A stretch of 64,000 nucleotides of DNA from Pedobacter sp. GTDB lineage: Bacteria; Bacteroidota; Bacteroidia; Sphingobacteriales; Sphingobacteriaceae. The notes under the pieces are model-generated. The model searched no databases and was not told where the DNA came from. It was given only the letters and a program-made list of their open reading frames with translations. Of this stretch, positions 7,783 to 16,885 are shown piece after piece (position 1 is the stretch's first letter; each line of letters opens with the position of its first letter). The stretch is from NCBI GenBank assembly GCA_031119475.1, contig JAVHXV010000002.1:310001-374000 (forward strand), in the 5' to 3' direction. Position numbers and translations under genes: made by a program.

Positions 7783-8625
7783 TTGGAAATCATACATACG
7801 ATAGCAGCACTAAAAACGCTCTTGGCGCCATTGAAGGCTACTTCAAAAATTGCATTGGTCCCAACCATGGGCGCACTGCACAAAGGACACCTTTCGCTGA
7901 TCAAACTGGCCCAGCAGGAGACCGACATCGTCATCTGCAGCATATTTGTGAACCCTACCCAGTTTACAGACCCCAAAGACCTTGAAAAATACCCTCGCCC
8001 GTTGGCGCATGACATCCAACTTTTAGAGGAAGTTGGCTGTTTTGCCGTTTTTATGCCTACTGTCAAGGAAATGTACCCCAGCTTTCCGGTGCCCGAAGAT
8101 TGGCACATCGACCTGGGCGAAGCAGAATTTGTGTTGGAAGGGGAATTTAGGAAGGGGCATTACCAAGGGGTCACCCAGATCGTAAAGAAACTTTTTGATG
8201 CCGTTGGCCCCGATACCGCTTTCTTTGGGCAGAAGGATTTCCAACAGGTGTTGATGATCAAAAACATGGTGAGCCATTTTAGCCTGCCCATAGAAATTGT
8301 CTCTTGTCCAATCGTACGGGAAGACGACGGCCTGGCCATGAGTTCGAGGAACATCCACCTTTCTGCCCAAGACCGGAAAAATGCGCTTGTGCTCAGTCGT
8401 TCCCTGCAATATGTAAAAGACCATTATGGAAAAGAAAGCCTTGGCAGCCTGATCGACCATGCCAGGCGGCAGATCAATGGCATCCCAGGCGTCGAACTGG
8501 ATTATTTTACCATCGCCGATCCCAATACACTGCAGCCCATCAAAGATCAGGACCATCCGCATCCCGTAGCCCTCGTTGCCGCTAAGGTTGGCGAAACGAG
8601 GTTAATTGATAATATGTTGATGTGA
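7783..8625 (+). CDS. panC: Pantothenate synthetase PanC
   Basis: PanC condenses pantoate with beta-alanine using ATP. The 280-residue protein has the N-terminal MEIIHTIAALK, the nucleotide-binding PTMGALHKGHLSLI (HIGH-like), IFVNPTQF, FGQKDFQQVLMIKNMV and SSRNIHLS motifs. An in-frame stop at 7765-7767 and the lack of any ATG nearby force a TTG start at 7783, and the translation from there matches family N-termini. panD, which supplies beta-alanine, lies 300 bp downstream, so two vitamin B5 steps are clustered though apparently under separate promoters. Confidence 0.95.
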   Translation: MEIIHTIAALKTLLAPLKATSKIALVPTMGALHKGHLSLIKLAQQETDIVICSIFVNPTQFTDPKDLEKYPRPLAHDIQLLEEVGCFAVFMPTVKEMYPSFPVPEDWHIDLGEAEFVLEGEFRKGHYQGVTQIVKKLFDAVGPDTAFFGQKDFQQVLMIKNMVSHFSLPIEIVSCPIVREDDGLAMSSRNIHLSAQDRKNALVLSRSLQYVKDHYGKESLGSLIDHARRQINGIPGVELDYFTIADPNTLQPIKDQDHPHPVALVAAKVGETRLIDNMLM

Positions 8626-8635
8626 AAAGGGAAGT

Positions 8636-8870
8636 CGGAAAGTCCGAAGTTGGGAGTCCAAGAGTCCAGCAGTCGAAGAGTCCGGCATGTCTCTTAGGTG
8701 CATCCGTTTACAGTTAAAGTGTTCAGCTAAACAACTAAACAACCAAACAACTCTGCATGTCTCAGGTATCAGGTATCAAGACAGGTGCAAAGCAAAATCC
8801 TTTTACGCGACTCGCCAACCAACTAAACAACTGACCAACCAAACAACTCTACAATTAACCAGTTAACCAT
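8636..8870. repeat. Mixed short-unit repeats between panC and panD
   Basis: This gene-free gap of about 300 bp holds degenerate AGTCCGAAG / AGTCCAAG copies (8640-8690), GGTATCAGGTATCAAG (8766-8781) and CAACTAAACAACCAAACAAC words (8733-8750, 8815-8850). No ORF or RNA gene is seen. The first words also occur as coding repeats in pdhC near 58790. Confidence 0.6.
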
Positions 8871-8912
8871 CAAAATGACTTGCCCTGAACACAACTTGTT
8901 AAAGTTAATCGC

Positions 8913-8920
8913 TACCTTTG
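8913..8920 (+). promoter_or_regulatory. -7 element directly before panD
   Basis: TACCTTTG is an exact TAnnTTTG match and ends 4 bp before the panD ATG, predicting a leaderless or near-leaderless mRNA. A TTG at 8896-8898 is only 14 bp upstream, shorter than usual for a -33 box. Confidence 0.55.
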
Positions 8921-8924
8921 CCAA

Positions 8925-9275
8925 ATGATTATCGAGGTCTTAAAATCGAAGATACACCGTGTTAAGGTAACGCAGGCAGAATTGAATTATGTTGGCAGCA
9001 TTACCATAGATGAGGATCTATTGGATGCGGCAAACATCATCCCGAACGAAAAGGTGCAGATCGTGAACAATAACAATGGCGAACGTTTTGAAACCTATGC
9101 CATTAGGGGAGAACGTGGAACAGGAACGGTCTGCCTGAACGGCGCTACGGCCAGAAAAGTTCAGGTCGGCGATATCCTGATCATCATGTCGTACGGCTCA
9201 TTGCCCATCGAAGAAGCCAAAAAATACCAGCCGATCCTCGTATTTCCAGACGATCACAATAAGCTGCTGAAATAG
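8925..9275 (+). CDS. panD: Aspartate 1-decarboxylase PanD (proenzyme)
   Basis: PanD decarboxylates aspartate to beta-alanine for pantothenate synthesis. The 116-residue proenzyme carries the self-cleavage site Gly24-Ser25 in [10 protein letters not shown]; cleavage leaves a pyruvoyl cofactor on the Ser25-derived chain. Lys9, Tyr58-region ([13 protein letters not shown]) and the C-terminal [11 protein letters not shown] are also conserved. The start at 8925 fits the standard [12 protein letters not shown]-terminus. It functions with PanC encoded just upstream. Confidence 0.96.
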   Translation: MIIEVLKSKIHRVKVTQAELNYVGSITIDEDLLDAANIIPNEKVQIVNNNNGERFETYAIRGERGTGTVCLNGATARKVQVGDILIIMSYGSLPIEEAKKYQPILVFPDDHNKLLK

Positions 9276-9348
9276 TATAGCGCTGGGCGCTAAGCGTGCA
9301 GAACGCCAAACGCTATTCGCCAAACATCATTTTTGTAAATTGCTATGG

Positions 9349-9379
9349 TTGCATAGTAATTTTAAAAATACTAAATTTG
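9349..9379 (+). promoter_or_regulatory. Promoter of the acyl-CoA dehydrogenase gene
   Basis: TTG (9349-9351), 20 bp, TAAATTTG (9372-9379). The implied start site near 9385 lies downstream of the upstream ATG at 9340, which supports the ATG at 9409 as the true start. Confidence 0.65.
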
Positions 9380-9408
9380 GCATATCTAACCAAAGGCGAC
9401 ATTGTATT

Positions 9409-10548
9409 ATGCTATTCGAATTAAGTGAAGAACAATTGATGATTCAGCAGGCGGCCAGGGATTTTGCACAGAATGAACTGAAGCCTGGCGTGATCGAAAG
9501 AGATGAACACCAAAAATTTCCTGCAGAACAGGTAAAAAAGCTAGGGGAACTTGGTTTTCTGGGAATGATGGTCGACCCTAAATATAACGGGAGCGGAATG
9601 GACTCCATTTCCTATGCACTGGTGATGGAGGAGCTGTCAAAAATCGATGCCTCTACCTCTGTGGTGGTTTCGGTAAATAATTCACTGGTCTGCTACGGAT
9701 TGGAATCATATGGTTCTGAAATGCAGAAAGAAAAATACCTGAAGCCATTGGCGGCGGGAGAAAAGATTGGTGCATTTTGTTTGTCGGAGCCCGAGGCAGG
9801 CTCTGATGCAACCTCACAGCAGACCACCGCCGAAGATATGGGCGACCATTACCTTTTGAACGGCACCAAGAACTGGATCACCAATGGCAGTACGGCCAGT
9901 ACTTATCTGGTCATTGCCCAGACCCACCGCGAACTGAGACACAAAGGAATCAACGCTTTTATTGTAGAAAAGGGCATGCCAGGATTTACTGTTGGTCCCA
10001 AAGAAAATAAACTCGGGATCCGCGGATCTGATACGCACTCGCTCATGTTCAATGATGTAAAGGTACCAAAGGAAAATAGGATCGGCGAAGATGGCTTCGG
10101 ATTTAAGTTTGCGATGAAAACCTTGGAGGGCGGAAGGATTGGCATTGCGGCACAGGCCTTGGGCATTGCCGCAGGAGCCTATGAATTGGCATTGGCCTAC
10201 GCCCAACAGCGCAAGGCTTTTGGCAAACCGATTGCCGACCATCAGGCCATTGCCTTTAAACTGGCAGACATGGCTACCCAGATCGAAGCTGCCCGCTTGT
10301 TGGTCCATAAAGCGGCTTGGTTAAAAGATCAGGGACAGCCATATACGCTTGCAGGGTCGATGGCTAAACTATTTGCCAGTAAAGTAGCAATGGAGGTAAC
10401 GGTAGAAGCCGTACAGATCCATGGGGGCTATGGTTTCGTAAAAGAGTACCACGTAGAAAGGCTGATGCGCGATGCCAAGATTACCCAGATCTATGAAGGG
10501 ACATCAGAAATCCAAAAATTGGTCATTAGCCGTGAGATCTTGAGGTAG
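9409..10548 (+). CDS. Acyl-CoA dehydrogenase (short/medium chain type)
   Basis: This FAD enzyme oxidises acyl-CoA to enoyl-CoA in fatty-acid or branched-chain amino-acid catabolism. The 379-residue product has the family order: N-terminal helical domain (MLFELSEEQLMIQQAARDFA), the FAD/substrate signature AFCLSEPEAGSDATSQQT, the beta domain with NGTKNWITNG, and the C-terminal helical domain with RKAFGKPIADHQAIAFKLADM. The QIHGGYGFVKEYHVERLMRDAKITQIYEGTSEIQ region ends it and includes the catalytic Glu context (YEGTSEIQ) of butyryl-type enzymes. The frame extends 23 codons upstream, but that segment overlaps the promoter. Chain-length specificity is not deducible here. Confidence 0.93.
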   Translation: MLFELSEEQLMIQQAARDFAQNELKPGVIERDEHQKFPAEQVKKLGELGFLGMMVDPKYNGSGMDSISYALVMEELSKIDASTSVVVSVNNSLVCYGLESYGSEMQKEKYLKPLAAGEKIGAFCLSEPEAGSDATSQQTTAEDMGDHYLLNGTKNWITNGSTASTYLVIAQTHRELRHKGINAFIVEKGMPGFTVGPKENKLGIRGSDTHSLMFNDVKVPKENRIGEDGFGFKFAMKTLEGGRIGIAAQALGIAAGAYELALAYAQQRKAFGKPIADHQAIAFKLADMATQIEAARLLVHKAAWLKDQGQPYTLAGSMAKLFASKVAMEVTVEAVQIHGGYGFVKEYHVERLMRDAKITQIYEGTSEIQKLVISREILR

Positions 10549-10591
10549 GGTTGGTCGCTATTCGCGAAACGCCAATCTTATACTTATATTT

Positions 10592-11023
10592 ATGCACATG
10601 TTTAAAGCAAACCGATTGATGATCCTGGCAGCAGCTGCGCTGTTCTGCGCCTGCTCTTCTGAAAATAAGCCATTGAAGATCGAATTTTCAAAGGACAGCT
10701 CTGCTATCGTTTTTTCGCAGCTAGAACCTGTTGGATTGTTGCAGCTTAAAAATAAACTGCAGACCGACACCCTATACCAGAAATTGGCTACGGTTTTGCA
10801 GACACCTGGCGACAATGACTCGACGGACATGGAAAAAGACTGGCCTGGTCGGCTGAGCCTAAAAGGCGATGAGCTGATCTTTACACCAGATACCCCATTT
10901 GTAAAAGGAAAAAGCTATCTGGTACAAACCATGCTCAACACAGCATTTGCTACTAAAAAAGATATCTTTTCTTCAGAAGTCGGTCATCAGGTGAAGCCGA
11001 TTCAGAAGGTTTTGGTAAGGTAG
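10592..11023 (+). CDS. Small putative lipoprotein, unknown function
   Basis: The 143-residue protein starts with a signal peptide (LMILAAAALFCAC) with a likely lipidated Cys at residue 21 and continues into a polar segment (SSENKPLKIEFSKDSS). I do not recognise a domain. The sequence has short hydrophobic-polar alternation (GRLSLKGDELIFTPDTPFVKGKSYLVQ) suggesting a beta-rich fold of the Ig/Big type. It follows the dehydrogenase by 43 bp on the same strand. Either of two closely spaced ATGs (10592, 10598) may be used. Confidence 0.65.
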   Translation: MHMFKANRLMILAAAALFCACSSENKPLKIEFSKDSSAIVFSQLEPVGLLQLKNKLQTDTLYQKLATVLQTPGDNDSTDMEKDWPGRLSLKGDELIFTPDTPFVKGKSYLVQTMLNTAFATKKDIFSSEVGHQVKPIQKVLVR

Positions 11024-11033
11024 GTTGGATCAT

Positions 11034-11158
11034 TGGTCATTTGGTCATTGGTCATTGCGCATTGGGTCATTTATCTTTGCTCTTTGCTCTTTGTTCTTTG
11101 TTCTTTGTTCTTTGTTCTTTGTTCTTTGTTCTTTGCTCTTTGCTCTTTGCTCTCTGCT
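11034..11158. repeat. Heptamer minisatellite TTTGTTC/TTTGCTC
   Basis: After a few TTGGTCA words (11034-11070) there are about twelve copies of a 7-bp unit, CTTTGCT or CTTTGTT, from 11074 to about 11158. ORFs called through it in all three frames give Leu/Cys/Phe-rich repeats and are not genes. It separates the lipoprotein gene from the rimP promoter. Confidence 0.85.
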
Positions 11159-11221
11159 CCACGCCCTCCGTCCTTCGCTCTCCGCTTGTCCAGAGATCCC
11201 TCGCTGCGCTCGGGATAAAGT

Positions 11222-11252
11222 TTTGATATTTAATTATTTTTCCGTACTTTTG
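11222..11252 (+). promoter_or_regulatory. Promoter of the rimP-nusA-infB operon
   Basis: TTTG (11222-11225), 19 bp, TACTTTTG (11245-11252), an almost ideal Bacteroidota housekeeping promoter. The start site near 11258 leaves a leader of about 55 nt containing the hairpin at 11273. Confidence 0.75.
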
Positions 11253-11272
11253 TAGGGTAATAGTGAACGAAG

Positions 11273-11293
11273 AGGGGACCGTGTCCCCTTTTT
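11273..11293 (+). promoter_or_regulatory. Leader hairpin with T run before rimP
   Basis: A 7-bp perfect stem AGGGGAC / GTCCCCT with loop CGT is followed by TTTT. It lies between the promoter and the rimP start, 24 bp before the ATG, and has the form of an intrinsic terminator, so it may act as an attenuator of this operon. Confidence 0.65.
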
Positions 11294-11313
11294 CTTTGGC
11301 TACAAATTAGGAT

Positions 11314-11778
11314 ATGCAGGTAGAAAATAGAGTAAAAGCGCTTGTTGAGGAGAAGATTGCAGACCGGCCCGAACTGTTTTTGGTAGACGTGAAAATGCTG
11401 CCGAACGGAAAGTTGATCATCCAGGTGGATGGGGACGAGGGCATCAGCATCCAGGACTGTGCGGCCATCAGCAGGCATGTGGGCTTTCACCTTGAAGAAG
11501 AAAATGTGATCGACAGGGCTTATAACCTTGAGGTTTCTTCGCCAGGTGTCGGCGAGCCGTTGCAGCTCAACCGTCAGTATCAGAAAAATATTGGTCGTGA
11601 AGTGAGTGTGAAATTGACTGATGGCACAAAGAAGGAAGGTGAGCTGCTTTCGACAGATGAAGATGCGATCTTGATCGCTGAAAAAATTAAAGAAAAAGGA
11701 AAAAAGGCCCAATTGGTCGAAACCCCAATTGCGTTTAATCAGATAACAGAAACAAAGGTTTTAATTTCATTTAAATAG
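11314..11778 (+). CDS. rimP: Ribosome maturation factor RimP
   Basis: RimP binds the 30S subunit late in assembly. The 154-residue protein has the expected N-terminal alpha/beta domain (LFLVDVKMLPNGKLIIQVDGDEGISIQDCAAISRHV) with the YNLEVSSPGVGEPL motif, and a C-terminal SH3-like domain (VSVKLTDGTKKEGELLS). nusA begins 1 bp after its stop, the classic conserved order. Confidence 0.95.
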   Translation: MQVENRVKALVEEKIADRPELFLVDVKMLPNGKLIIQVDGDEGISIQDCAAISRHVGFHLEEENVIDRAYNLEVSSPGVGEPLQLNRQYQKNIGREVSVKLTDGTKKEGELLSTDEDAILIAEKIKEKGKKAQLVETPIAFNQITETKVLISFK

Positions 11779-11779
11779 A

Positions 11780-13015
11780 ATGAGCAATATTAATTTAATC
11801 GATTCATTTCAAGAGTTTAAAGACTTCAAAAATATCGACCGCCCCACAGTAATTAGCGTATTGGAGGAGGTATTCCGCAGCATGTTGCGTAAAAAGTATG
11901 GCACAGATGAGAATTGTGACGTAATTGTGAACCCAGACAACGGAGATTTGGAAATCTGGCGTACGCGTAAGGTCATGGAAGATGGTTTTTCTGAAGATGA
12001 TGACCTGGAAATCGAACTTGCTGAAGTGAAGCAGCTTGATCCAGACATGGAAGTTGGCGATGATTACATCGAACAGATTACCTTGGAAAGCTTTGGCCGT
12101 AGGGCCATCCTGGCAGCTCGCCAGACCTTGGTTTCCAAAGTTTTGGAATTGGAAAAAGATGAAATCTTTAAAAAATATAAAGACAGGGTAGGTGAAATCG
12201 TAACCGGAGAAGTTTATCAGGTGTGGAAAAAGGAAACTTTGGTGCTCGACGATGAAGGAAACGAACTGATCATGCCGAAAACCGAGCAGATCCCTGCAGA
12301 TTATTTCAAAAAAGGAGACTCTGTACGTGCGGTCATCTCTAAAGTAGACATGATGAATGCCAGTCCGAAGATCATCATCTCCAGGATTGCGCCAGAATTT
12401 TTGCAGCGCCTTTTTGAGATCGAGGTTCCAGAAATTTTCGACGGATTGATTACCATCAAAAAAATTGTACGCGAACCTGGCGAACGTGCCAAAGTTGCCG
12501 TAGAATCTTACGATGACAGGATCGATCCGGTAGGTGCCTGTGTGGGGATGAAGGGATCACGTATCCACGGTATCGTGAGGGAACTGAAAAATGAAAACAT
12601 CGATGTGATCAACTTTACCAATAACATCTCATTGTACATCCAACGTGCACTGAGCCCGGCAAAGATTACTTCGATCAAATTAGATGATGCGACCAAACAT
12701 GCATCAGTGTACCTTAAGCCAGATCAGGTTTCCCTGGCCATTGGCAGAGGTGGGCACAACATCAAATTGGCAGGAAAATTGACCGGCTATGAGATTGATG
12801 TATACCGTGAAGCTGGAGAGGAAGACGAAGATGTGGATCTGGAAGAATTCTCAGACGAAATCGACAGCTGGATCATCGACGAGCTCAAGGCAATTGGTTG
12901 TGATACCGCTAAAAGTGTTCTGGCCTTATCAATTGATGAACTGGTCAAACGTACCGATCTGGAAGAAGAAACGATCAAAGAAGTAATCGGCATCCTTCAA
13001 TCGGAATTTGAATAA
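11780..13015 (+). CDS. nusA: Transcription termination/antitermination factor NusA
   Basis: NusA binds RNA polymerase and nascent RNA to modulate pausing, termination and antitermination. The 411-residue protein has the N-terminal RNAP-binding domain, an S1 domain (VGEIVTGEVYQVWKKETLVL), and two KH domains (VGACVGMKGSRIHGIVREL; QVSLAIGRGGHNIKLAGKLTGYEIDVY). A short acidic C-terminal extension with one helix-hairpin-helix-like segment (LDDLxxR-type TDLEEETIKEVIGIL) follows. The longer acidic repeats of Enterobacteria are absent, as usual in this phylum. Confidence 0.96.
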   Translation: MSNINLIDSFQEFKDFKNIDRPTVISVLEEVFRSMLRKKYGTDENCDVIVNPDNGDLEIWRTRKVMEDGFSEDDDLEIELAEVKQLDPDMEVGDDYIEQITLESFGRRAILAARQTLVSKVLELEKDEIFKKYKDRVGEIVTGEVYQVWKKETLVLDDEGNELIMPKTEQIPADYFKKGDSVRAVISKVDMMNASPKIIISRIAPEFLQRLFEIEVPEIFDGLITIKKIVREPGERAKVAVESYDDRIDPVGACVGMKGSRIHGIVRELKNENIDVINFTNNISLYIQRALSPAKITSIKLDDATKHASVYLKPDQVSLAIGRGGHNIKLAGKLTGYEIDVYREAGEEDEDVDLEEFSDEIDSWIIDELKAIGCDTAKSVLALSIDELVKRTDLEEETIKEVIGILQSEFE

Positions 13016-13026
13016 ACGTGATATAC

Positions 13027-13056
13027 TTGAATAAACAAGAATAAACGTTACTTTTG
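13027..13056 (+). promoter_or_regulatory. Internal promoter for infB
   Basis: TTG (13027-13029), 19 bp, TACTTTTG (13049-13056) lies in the 71-bp nusA-infB gap, 30 bp before the infB ATG. It would allow infB expression independent of rimP-nusA. Confidence 0.65.
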
Positions 13057-13086
13057 TAATATAACTAGTAAAAAATAGGATAATAG

Positions 13087-15975
13087 ATGTCAGACGACAA
13101 AACCGTAATTTTATTTAAAGCAGCGAAGGAACTTAATATAGGAATTGGCACGGCCGTAGAATTCCTGTCTAAGAAAGGCTTTGCTGTGGATAATAAACCC
13201 ACTACCAAACTTTCCAAGGATATGTACGATACATTGCTGCGGGAGTTTCAAGGGGATAAAATTGTAAAAGAAGAAGCCAATCAGATCGTTATAGGTAAAA
13301 TTCGTCGTGATGAGCCAGAAGCAGCGGAGAAAGCTCCCGAGGCGCCTAGAAAAAAACAAGATTTTGAGAATGAAGGGATTTTGATCAAGAACCTGCATTC
13401 TTATTCGCCACAGGCCGAAAAGCCTGTTGAAAAGCCTATTGAAACTAAGCCTGCGGCACCTGTTGAGGCCGCTGCACCAGCAGATCCTGCCGAAGATGGC
13501 GCTCTGCCGGGAGTAAAGGTCGTAGGCAAAATCGATCTTAATGAATTGAACGCCAAAACACGTCCTGCCAAAAAAGAAGAGGCAGCACCAGTTGAAGCTA
13601 AAAAAGAAACCGAAGCACCTGTTGAGCCCAAAGCTCCAGAGCCAGTGGCTGCACCAGCACCAAAAGCTGAGGAAACACCTGCACCTTCACCTGCAAAAAA
13701 TGAAACACCTGCACAAGATGAAGTCATCAAGGCACGGTCGGTAAGGTTGTCAGGTCCAAATATCATTGGTAAAATTGAACTTCCTACTACACCAGACCGT
13801 AGAAACCAGCCGGTAGCTTCATCTGGTGATAGCGAAGCCGCAAAACGCAAGCGCAAACGTAAAAAAACTCCCGGAGCATTGCCAGGCCAACAAGGCCAAA
13901 CTCCTGGCCAGTTTAATCCGGGCCAAGGCAACCAGTCGCGTCCAGGAGGTCCCGGCGCACCAGGTGGCAGGCCAGACTTTAGGAACAATACAGCTGGCGG
14001 ACGCCCGAACTTTAGGAACAACAAACCGGGAGCCCCTACGGGAGGTCCTAAAGAAGAGCCTACAGAGAAAGAGATACAAGACCAGATCAAAGCAACGCTT
14101 GCCCGTTTAAGTGGAGCAGGTAAATCTGGTAAATTTGCCCAACGTGCAAAATTGCGCCGCCAAAAGCGTGATGACGTAGCCTTGAATGCCGAAGAATTAG
14201 CGGCAGAAGAGCAATTGCAATCGAAGGTGCTAAAAGTGACCGAGTTCGTAACAGCAAACGAACTGGCCAATATGATGGACGTACCGGTAACCAAGATTAT
14301 CGGAACCTGTATGAGCCTGGGCATGTTCGTATCCATTAACCAACGTTTGGATGCAGAGACATTGACCATTGTAGCCGACGAGTTTGGCTATGAGATCCAG
14401 TTTGTAAAAGCTGACGAAGAAGCAGACAGTGTAATTGAAGAAGAAGATGCACCAGAAGATCTGGAACCAAGGGTTCCGGTGGTGACCATTATGGGCCACG
14501 TAGATCATGGTAAAACATCTTTGCTCGATTATATCCGTAAGGCAAATGTGGTGGCTGGCGAGGCCGGCGGAATTACACAGCACATTGGTGCCTATAAAGT
14601 AACCACCAACTCTGGCAAACAGGTTACCTTTCTAGATACGCCAGGTCACGAAGCGTTTACCGCGATGCGTGCCCGTGGTGCCAAGGTGGCCGATATTGCC
14701 ATTATCGTAATTGCTGCCGATGATGCGGTGATGCCACAGACCAAAGAGGCCATCAACCACGCACAGGCTGCAGGTGTTCCTTTGGTATTTGCCTTTACTA
14801 AGATCGATAAGCCAGGAGCCAATTCAGACCGCGTGAAAGAGCAATTGTCAACCATGAATATCTTGGTTGAAGATTGGGGCGGTAAATTCCAATCGCAAGA
14901 AATTTCAAGCAAAAGCGGACTGAACGTTGACCTCCTTTTGGATAAAGTTTTATTGGAAGCCGAGTTATTGGAACTACAGGCCAATCCGAACAAACGTGCT
15001 ACAGGTACGGTAATCGAGGCTACGCTTGATAAAGGCCGAGGTATCGTAACAACCGTATTGGTACAGGCAGGAACTTTGCGCGTAGGCGATCCTATCCTTG
15101 CCGGAAGTTACAGCGGTAGGGTGAAGGCCTTATTTAATGAACGTGGACAAAAAGTAGAAGAAGCCGGACCATCAGTACCTGTTCAGGTATTGGGGATGCA
15201 GGGAGCACCTACAGCTGGCGATCGCTTCAATGCGATGGAAAGCGAAGTTGAAGCACGTGAAATTGCCAATAAGCGCCTACAATTGATGCGTGAGCAGGGC
15301 TTGCGTACGCAAAAACACATCACGCTTGACGAGATCGGCAGACGTTTGGCCATCGGCAACTTTAAGGAGCTGAACCTGATCGTAAAAGGTGACGTGGATG
15401 GATCTATCGAAGCTTTGGCCGATTCATTGTTAAAACTATCGACAGAAGAAATCCAGATCAATATCATCAGTAAAGCGGTAGGACAGATTTCAGAATCCGA
15501 TGTATTGTTGGCGTCTGCTTCAGATGCGATCATTATCGGTTTCCAGGTACGCCCCTCACCTGGTGCACGTAAATTGGCAGAGCAAGAACAGATCGATATC
15601 CGTTTGTACTCGATCATCTACGATGCGATCAACGAAATCAAAGCGGCAATGGAAGGCATGTTGGCACCAGAATTTGAAGAGAAGATTGTGGCCAACGTTG
15701 AAATCCGTGAAACCTTTAAGATTACCAAAGTCGGCACGATTGCCGGTTGTATGGTATTGGATGGCAAGATTACAAGGAACAGTAAAATCCGCTTGGTACG
15801 CGATGGGGTAGTAATCTACACCGGAGAACTCGCTTCATTGAAACGTTTCAAAGACGACGTCAAAGAAGTGGCCAAAGGTTACGAGTGCGGATTGAACATC
15901 CAGAACTTTAACAACATCGAAGTTGGGGATATCGTGGAAGCCTACGAGCAAGTTGAAGTAAAAAGAAAATTATAA
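13087..15975 (+). CDS. infB: Translation initiation factor IF-2
   Basis: IF-2 is the GTPase that delivers fMet-tRNA to the 30S subunit. The 962-residue protein starts with an IF2_N helix ([21 protein letters not shown]), then a long Ala/Pro/Glu/Lys-rich and Gly/Pro/Gln-rich linker (about residues 100-330), a second IF2_N ([21 protein letters not shown]), and the G domain with G1 GHVDHGKT (470-477), G3 DTPGHEAF, G4 TKID and G5 SSKSG. Domains II-IV follow. Strong composition bias of the linker explains antisense ORFs over it. A terminator follows 21 bp after the stop. Confidence 0.97.
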   Translation: MSDDKTVILFKAAKELNIGIGTAVEFLSKKGFAVDNKPTTKLSKDMYDTLLREFQGDKIVKEEANQIVIGKIRRDEPEAAEKAPEAPRKKQDFENEGILIKNLHSYSPQAEKPVEKPIETKPAAPVEAAAPADPAEDGALPGVKVVGKIDLNELNAKTRPAKKEEAAPVEAKKETEAPVEPKAPEPVAAPAPKAEETPAPSPAKNETPAQDEVIKARSVRLSGPNIIGKIELPTTPDRRNQPVASSGDSEAAKRKRKRKKTPGALPGQQGQTPGQFNPGQGNQSRPGGPGAPGGRPDFRNNTAGGRPNFRNNKPGAPTGGPKEEPTEKEIQDQIKATLARLSGAGKSGKFAQRAKLRRQKRDDVALNAEELAAEEQLQSKVLKVTEFVTANELANMMDVPVTKIIGTCMSLGMFVSINQRLDAETLTIVADEFGYEIQFVKADEEADSVIEEEDAPEDLEPRVPVVTIMGHVDHGKTSLLDYIRKANVVAGEAGGITQHIGAYKVTTNSGKQVTFLDTPGHEAFTAMRARGAKVADIAIIVIAADDAVMPQTKEAINHAQAAGVPLVFAFTKIDKPGANSDRVKEQLSTMNILVEDWGGKFQSQEISSKSGLNVDLLLDKVLLEAELLELQANPNKRATGTVIEATLDKGRGIVTTVLVQAGTLRVGDPILAGSYSGRVKALFNERGQKVEEAGPSVPVQVLGMQGAPTAGDRFNAMESEVEAREIANKRLQLMREQGLRTQKHITLDEIGRRLAIGNFKELNLIVKGDVDGSIEALADSLLKLSTEEIQINIISKAVGQISESDVLLASASDAIIIGFQVRPSPGARKLAEQEQIDIRLYSIIYDAINEIKAAMEGMLAPEFEEKIVANVEIRETFKITKVGTIAGCMVLDGKITRNSKIRLVRDGVVIYTGELASLKRFKDDVKEVAKGYECGLNIQNFNNIEVGDIVEAYEQVEVKRKL

Positions 15976-15996
15976 GCCGATTAGGCAAATTAATCA

Positions 15997-16023
15997 GGGG
16001 CGATTTTTTCGCCCCTTTTTTTT
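15997..16023 (+). terminator. Intrinsic terminator of the rimP-nusA-infB operon
   Basis: GGGGCGA, a TTTTT loop, TCGCCCC and then eight T residues. Confidence 0.92.
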
Positions 16024-16088
16024 GAGTTAGACCACTTATAGCCGATTAGCAAAGTCTGAAGACTTCGTTAGTCTAAATTTGAACATTT

Positions 16089-16883
16089 ATGGGACTAAGA
16101 AGCGTAATTGAAAGGAGCATCCGCAAATCGAGGCTCACGCCCATCCAAAAGGAACTGGAACGGATTGCCGCACTTCCGAGATATACGGTAGAAACTGCCC
16201 AGGTATTTGATCAACCATTCAAGTTCCACGACCCTGATAGTTTTATCGATACCTACAAGGAGCTCTTCATTAGTAAGATCTATAACTTTAAATCTACACC
16301 AGGGAAAAATATCATTATAGATTGTGGCGCCAACATGGGCCTGAGCGTACTTTATTTTGCGCAGACCTATCCCCATCATACCATCTATGCCTTTGAGCCA
16401 GATGCCGAAATCTTTGCGATCCTGAAAGAGAATGTCGAAACCTTTGGCCTGGCCAATGTCAAGCTCTTCCAGAAAGCCGTATGGAACAAAGAAGAGGTGC
16501 TCGAATTCTATACGGATAAAGGAATGGGCGGTAGGGTACTCGACTCTTATACCGATCAGGAACCCACCAAAATAGAAACGGTCCGCTTGGCCGATTACCT
16601 TTCGCCAGCAGTTGACTTTCTTAAAATAGACATCGAAGGGGCAGAAGATACTGTTCTGCGCGATTGCAAAGATCAATTATCGGCTATTGGCTCTATCTTT
16701 TTCGAATACCATAATGACGTACATAAACCGCAGACCCTACACGAATTGTTGGAACTGATCAGGGATGTGGGCTTTCATTATTACATCAAGGAGTCGGGTG
16801 TCCGTAAAAATCCCTTCAATGATACGCACCTCATCTGCGAATCGTTTGACATGGCCATCAATATTTTTGGATATAAGGAGTAA
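16089..16883 (+). CDS. FkbM family SAM-dependent methyltransferase
   Basis: The 264-residue protein has the class I methyltransferase core: motif I IIIDCGANMGLSVLYFAQ, the acidic loop IYAFEPDAEIFAILKENV, and DFLKIDIEGAEDTVLRDC near the C-terminal half, which is the FkbM signature. Such enzymes O-methylate sugars or glycan-attached groups. It is followed after 2 bp by a glycosyltransferase gene, which supports a role in surface glycan modification. A TAAATTTG box ends 7 bp before the ATG. The substrate is not predictable. Confidence 0.88.
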   Translation: MGLRSVIERSIRKSRLTPIQKELERIAALPRYTVETAQVFDQPFKFHDPDSFIDTYKELFISKIYNFKSTPGKNIIIDCGANMGLSVLYFAQTYPHHTIYAFEPDAEIFAILKENVETFGLANVKLFQKAVWNKEEVLEFYTDKGMGGRVLDSYTDQEPTKIETVRLADYLSPAVDFLKIDIEGAEDTVLRDCKDQLSAIGSIFFEYHNDVHKPQTLHELLELIRDVGFHYYIKESGVRKNPFNDTHLICESFDMAINIFGYKE

Positions 16884-16885
16884 GG

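Noticed and set aside
7755..7785. Promoter for panC (TTTG-N20-TAATTTG)
   Set aside because: The -7 element is one base short and overlaps the TTG start codon, so it could not produce a message containing that start.
11025..11255. ORFs in three frames (61-76 codons) over TTTGTTC repeats
   Set aside because: They are made of the 7-bp minisatellite and read Leu/Cys/Phe repeats in every frame.
13401..14369. 322-codon minus-strand ORF
   Set aside because: Antisense shadow of the Ala/Pro-rich IF-2 linker; composition is explained by the sense codons.
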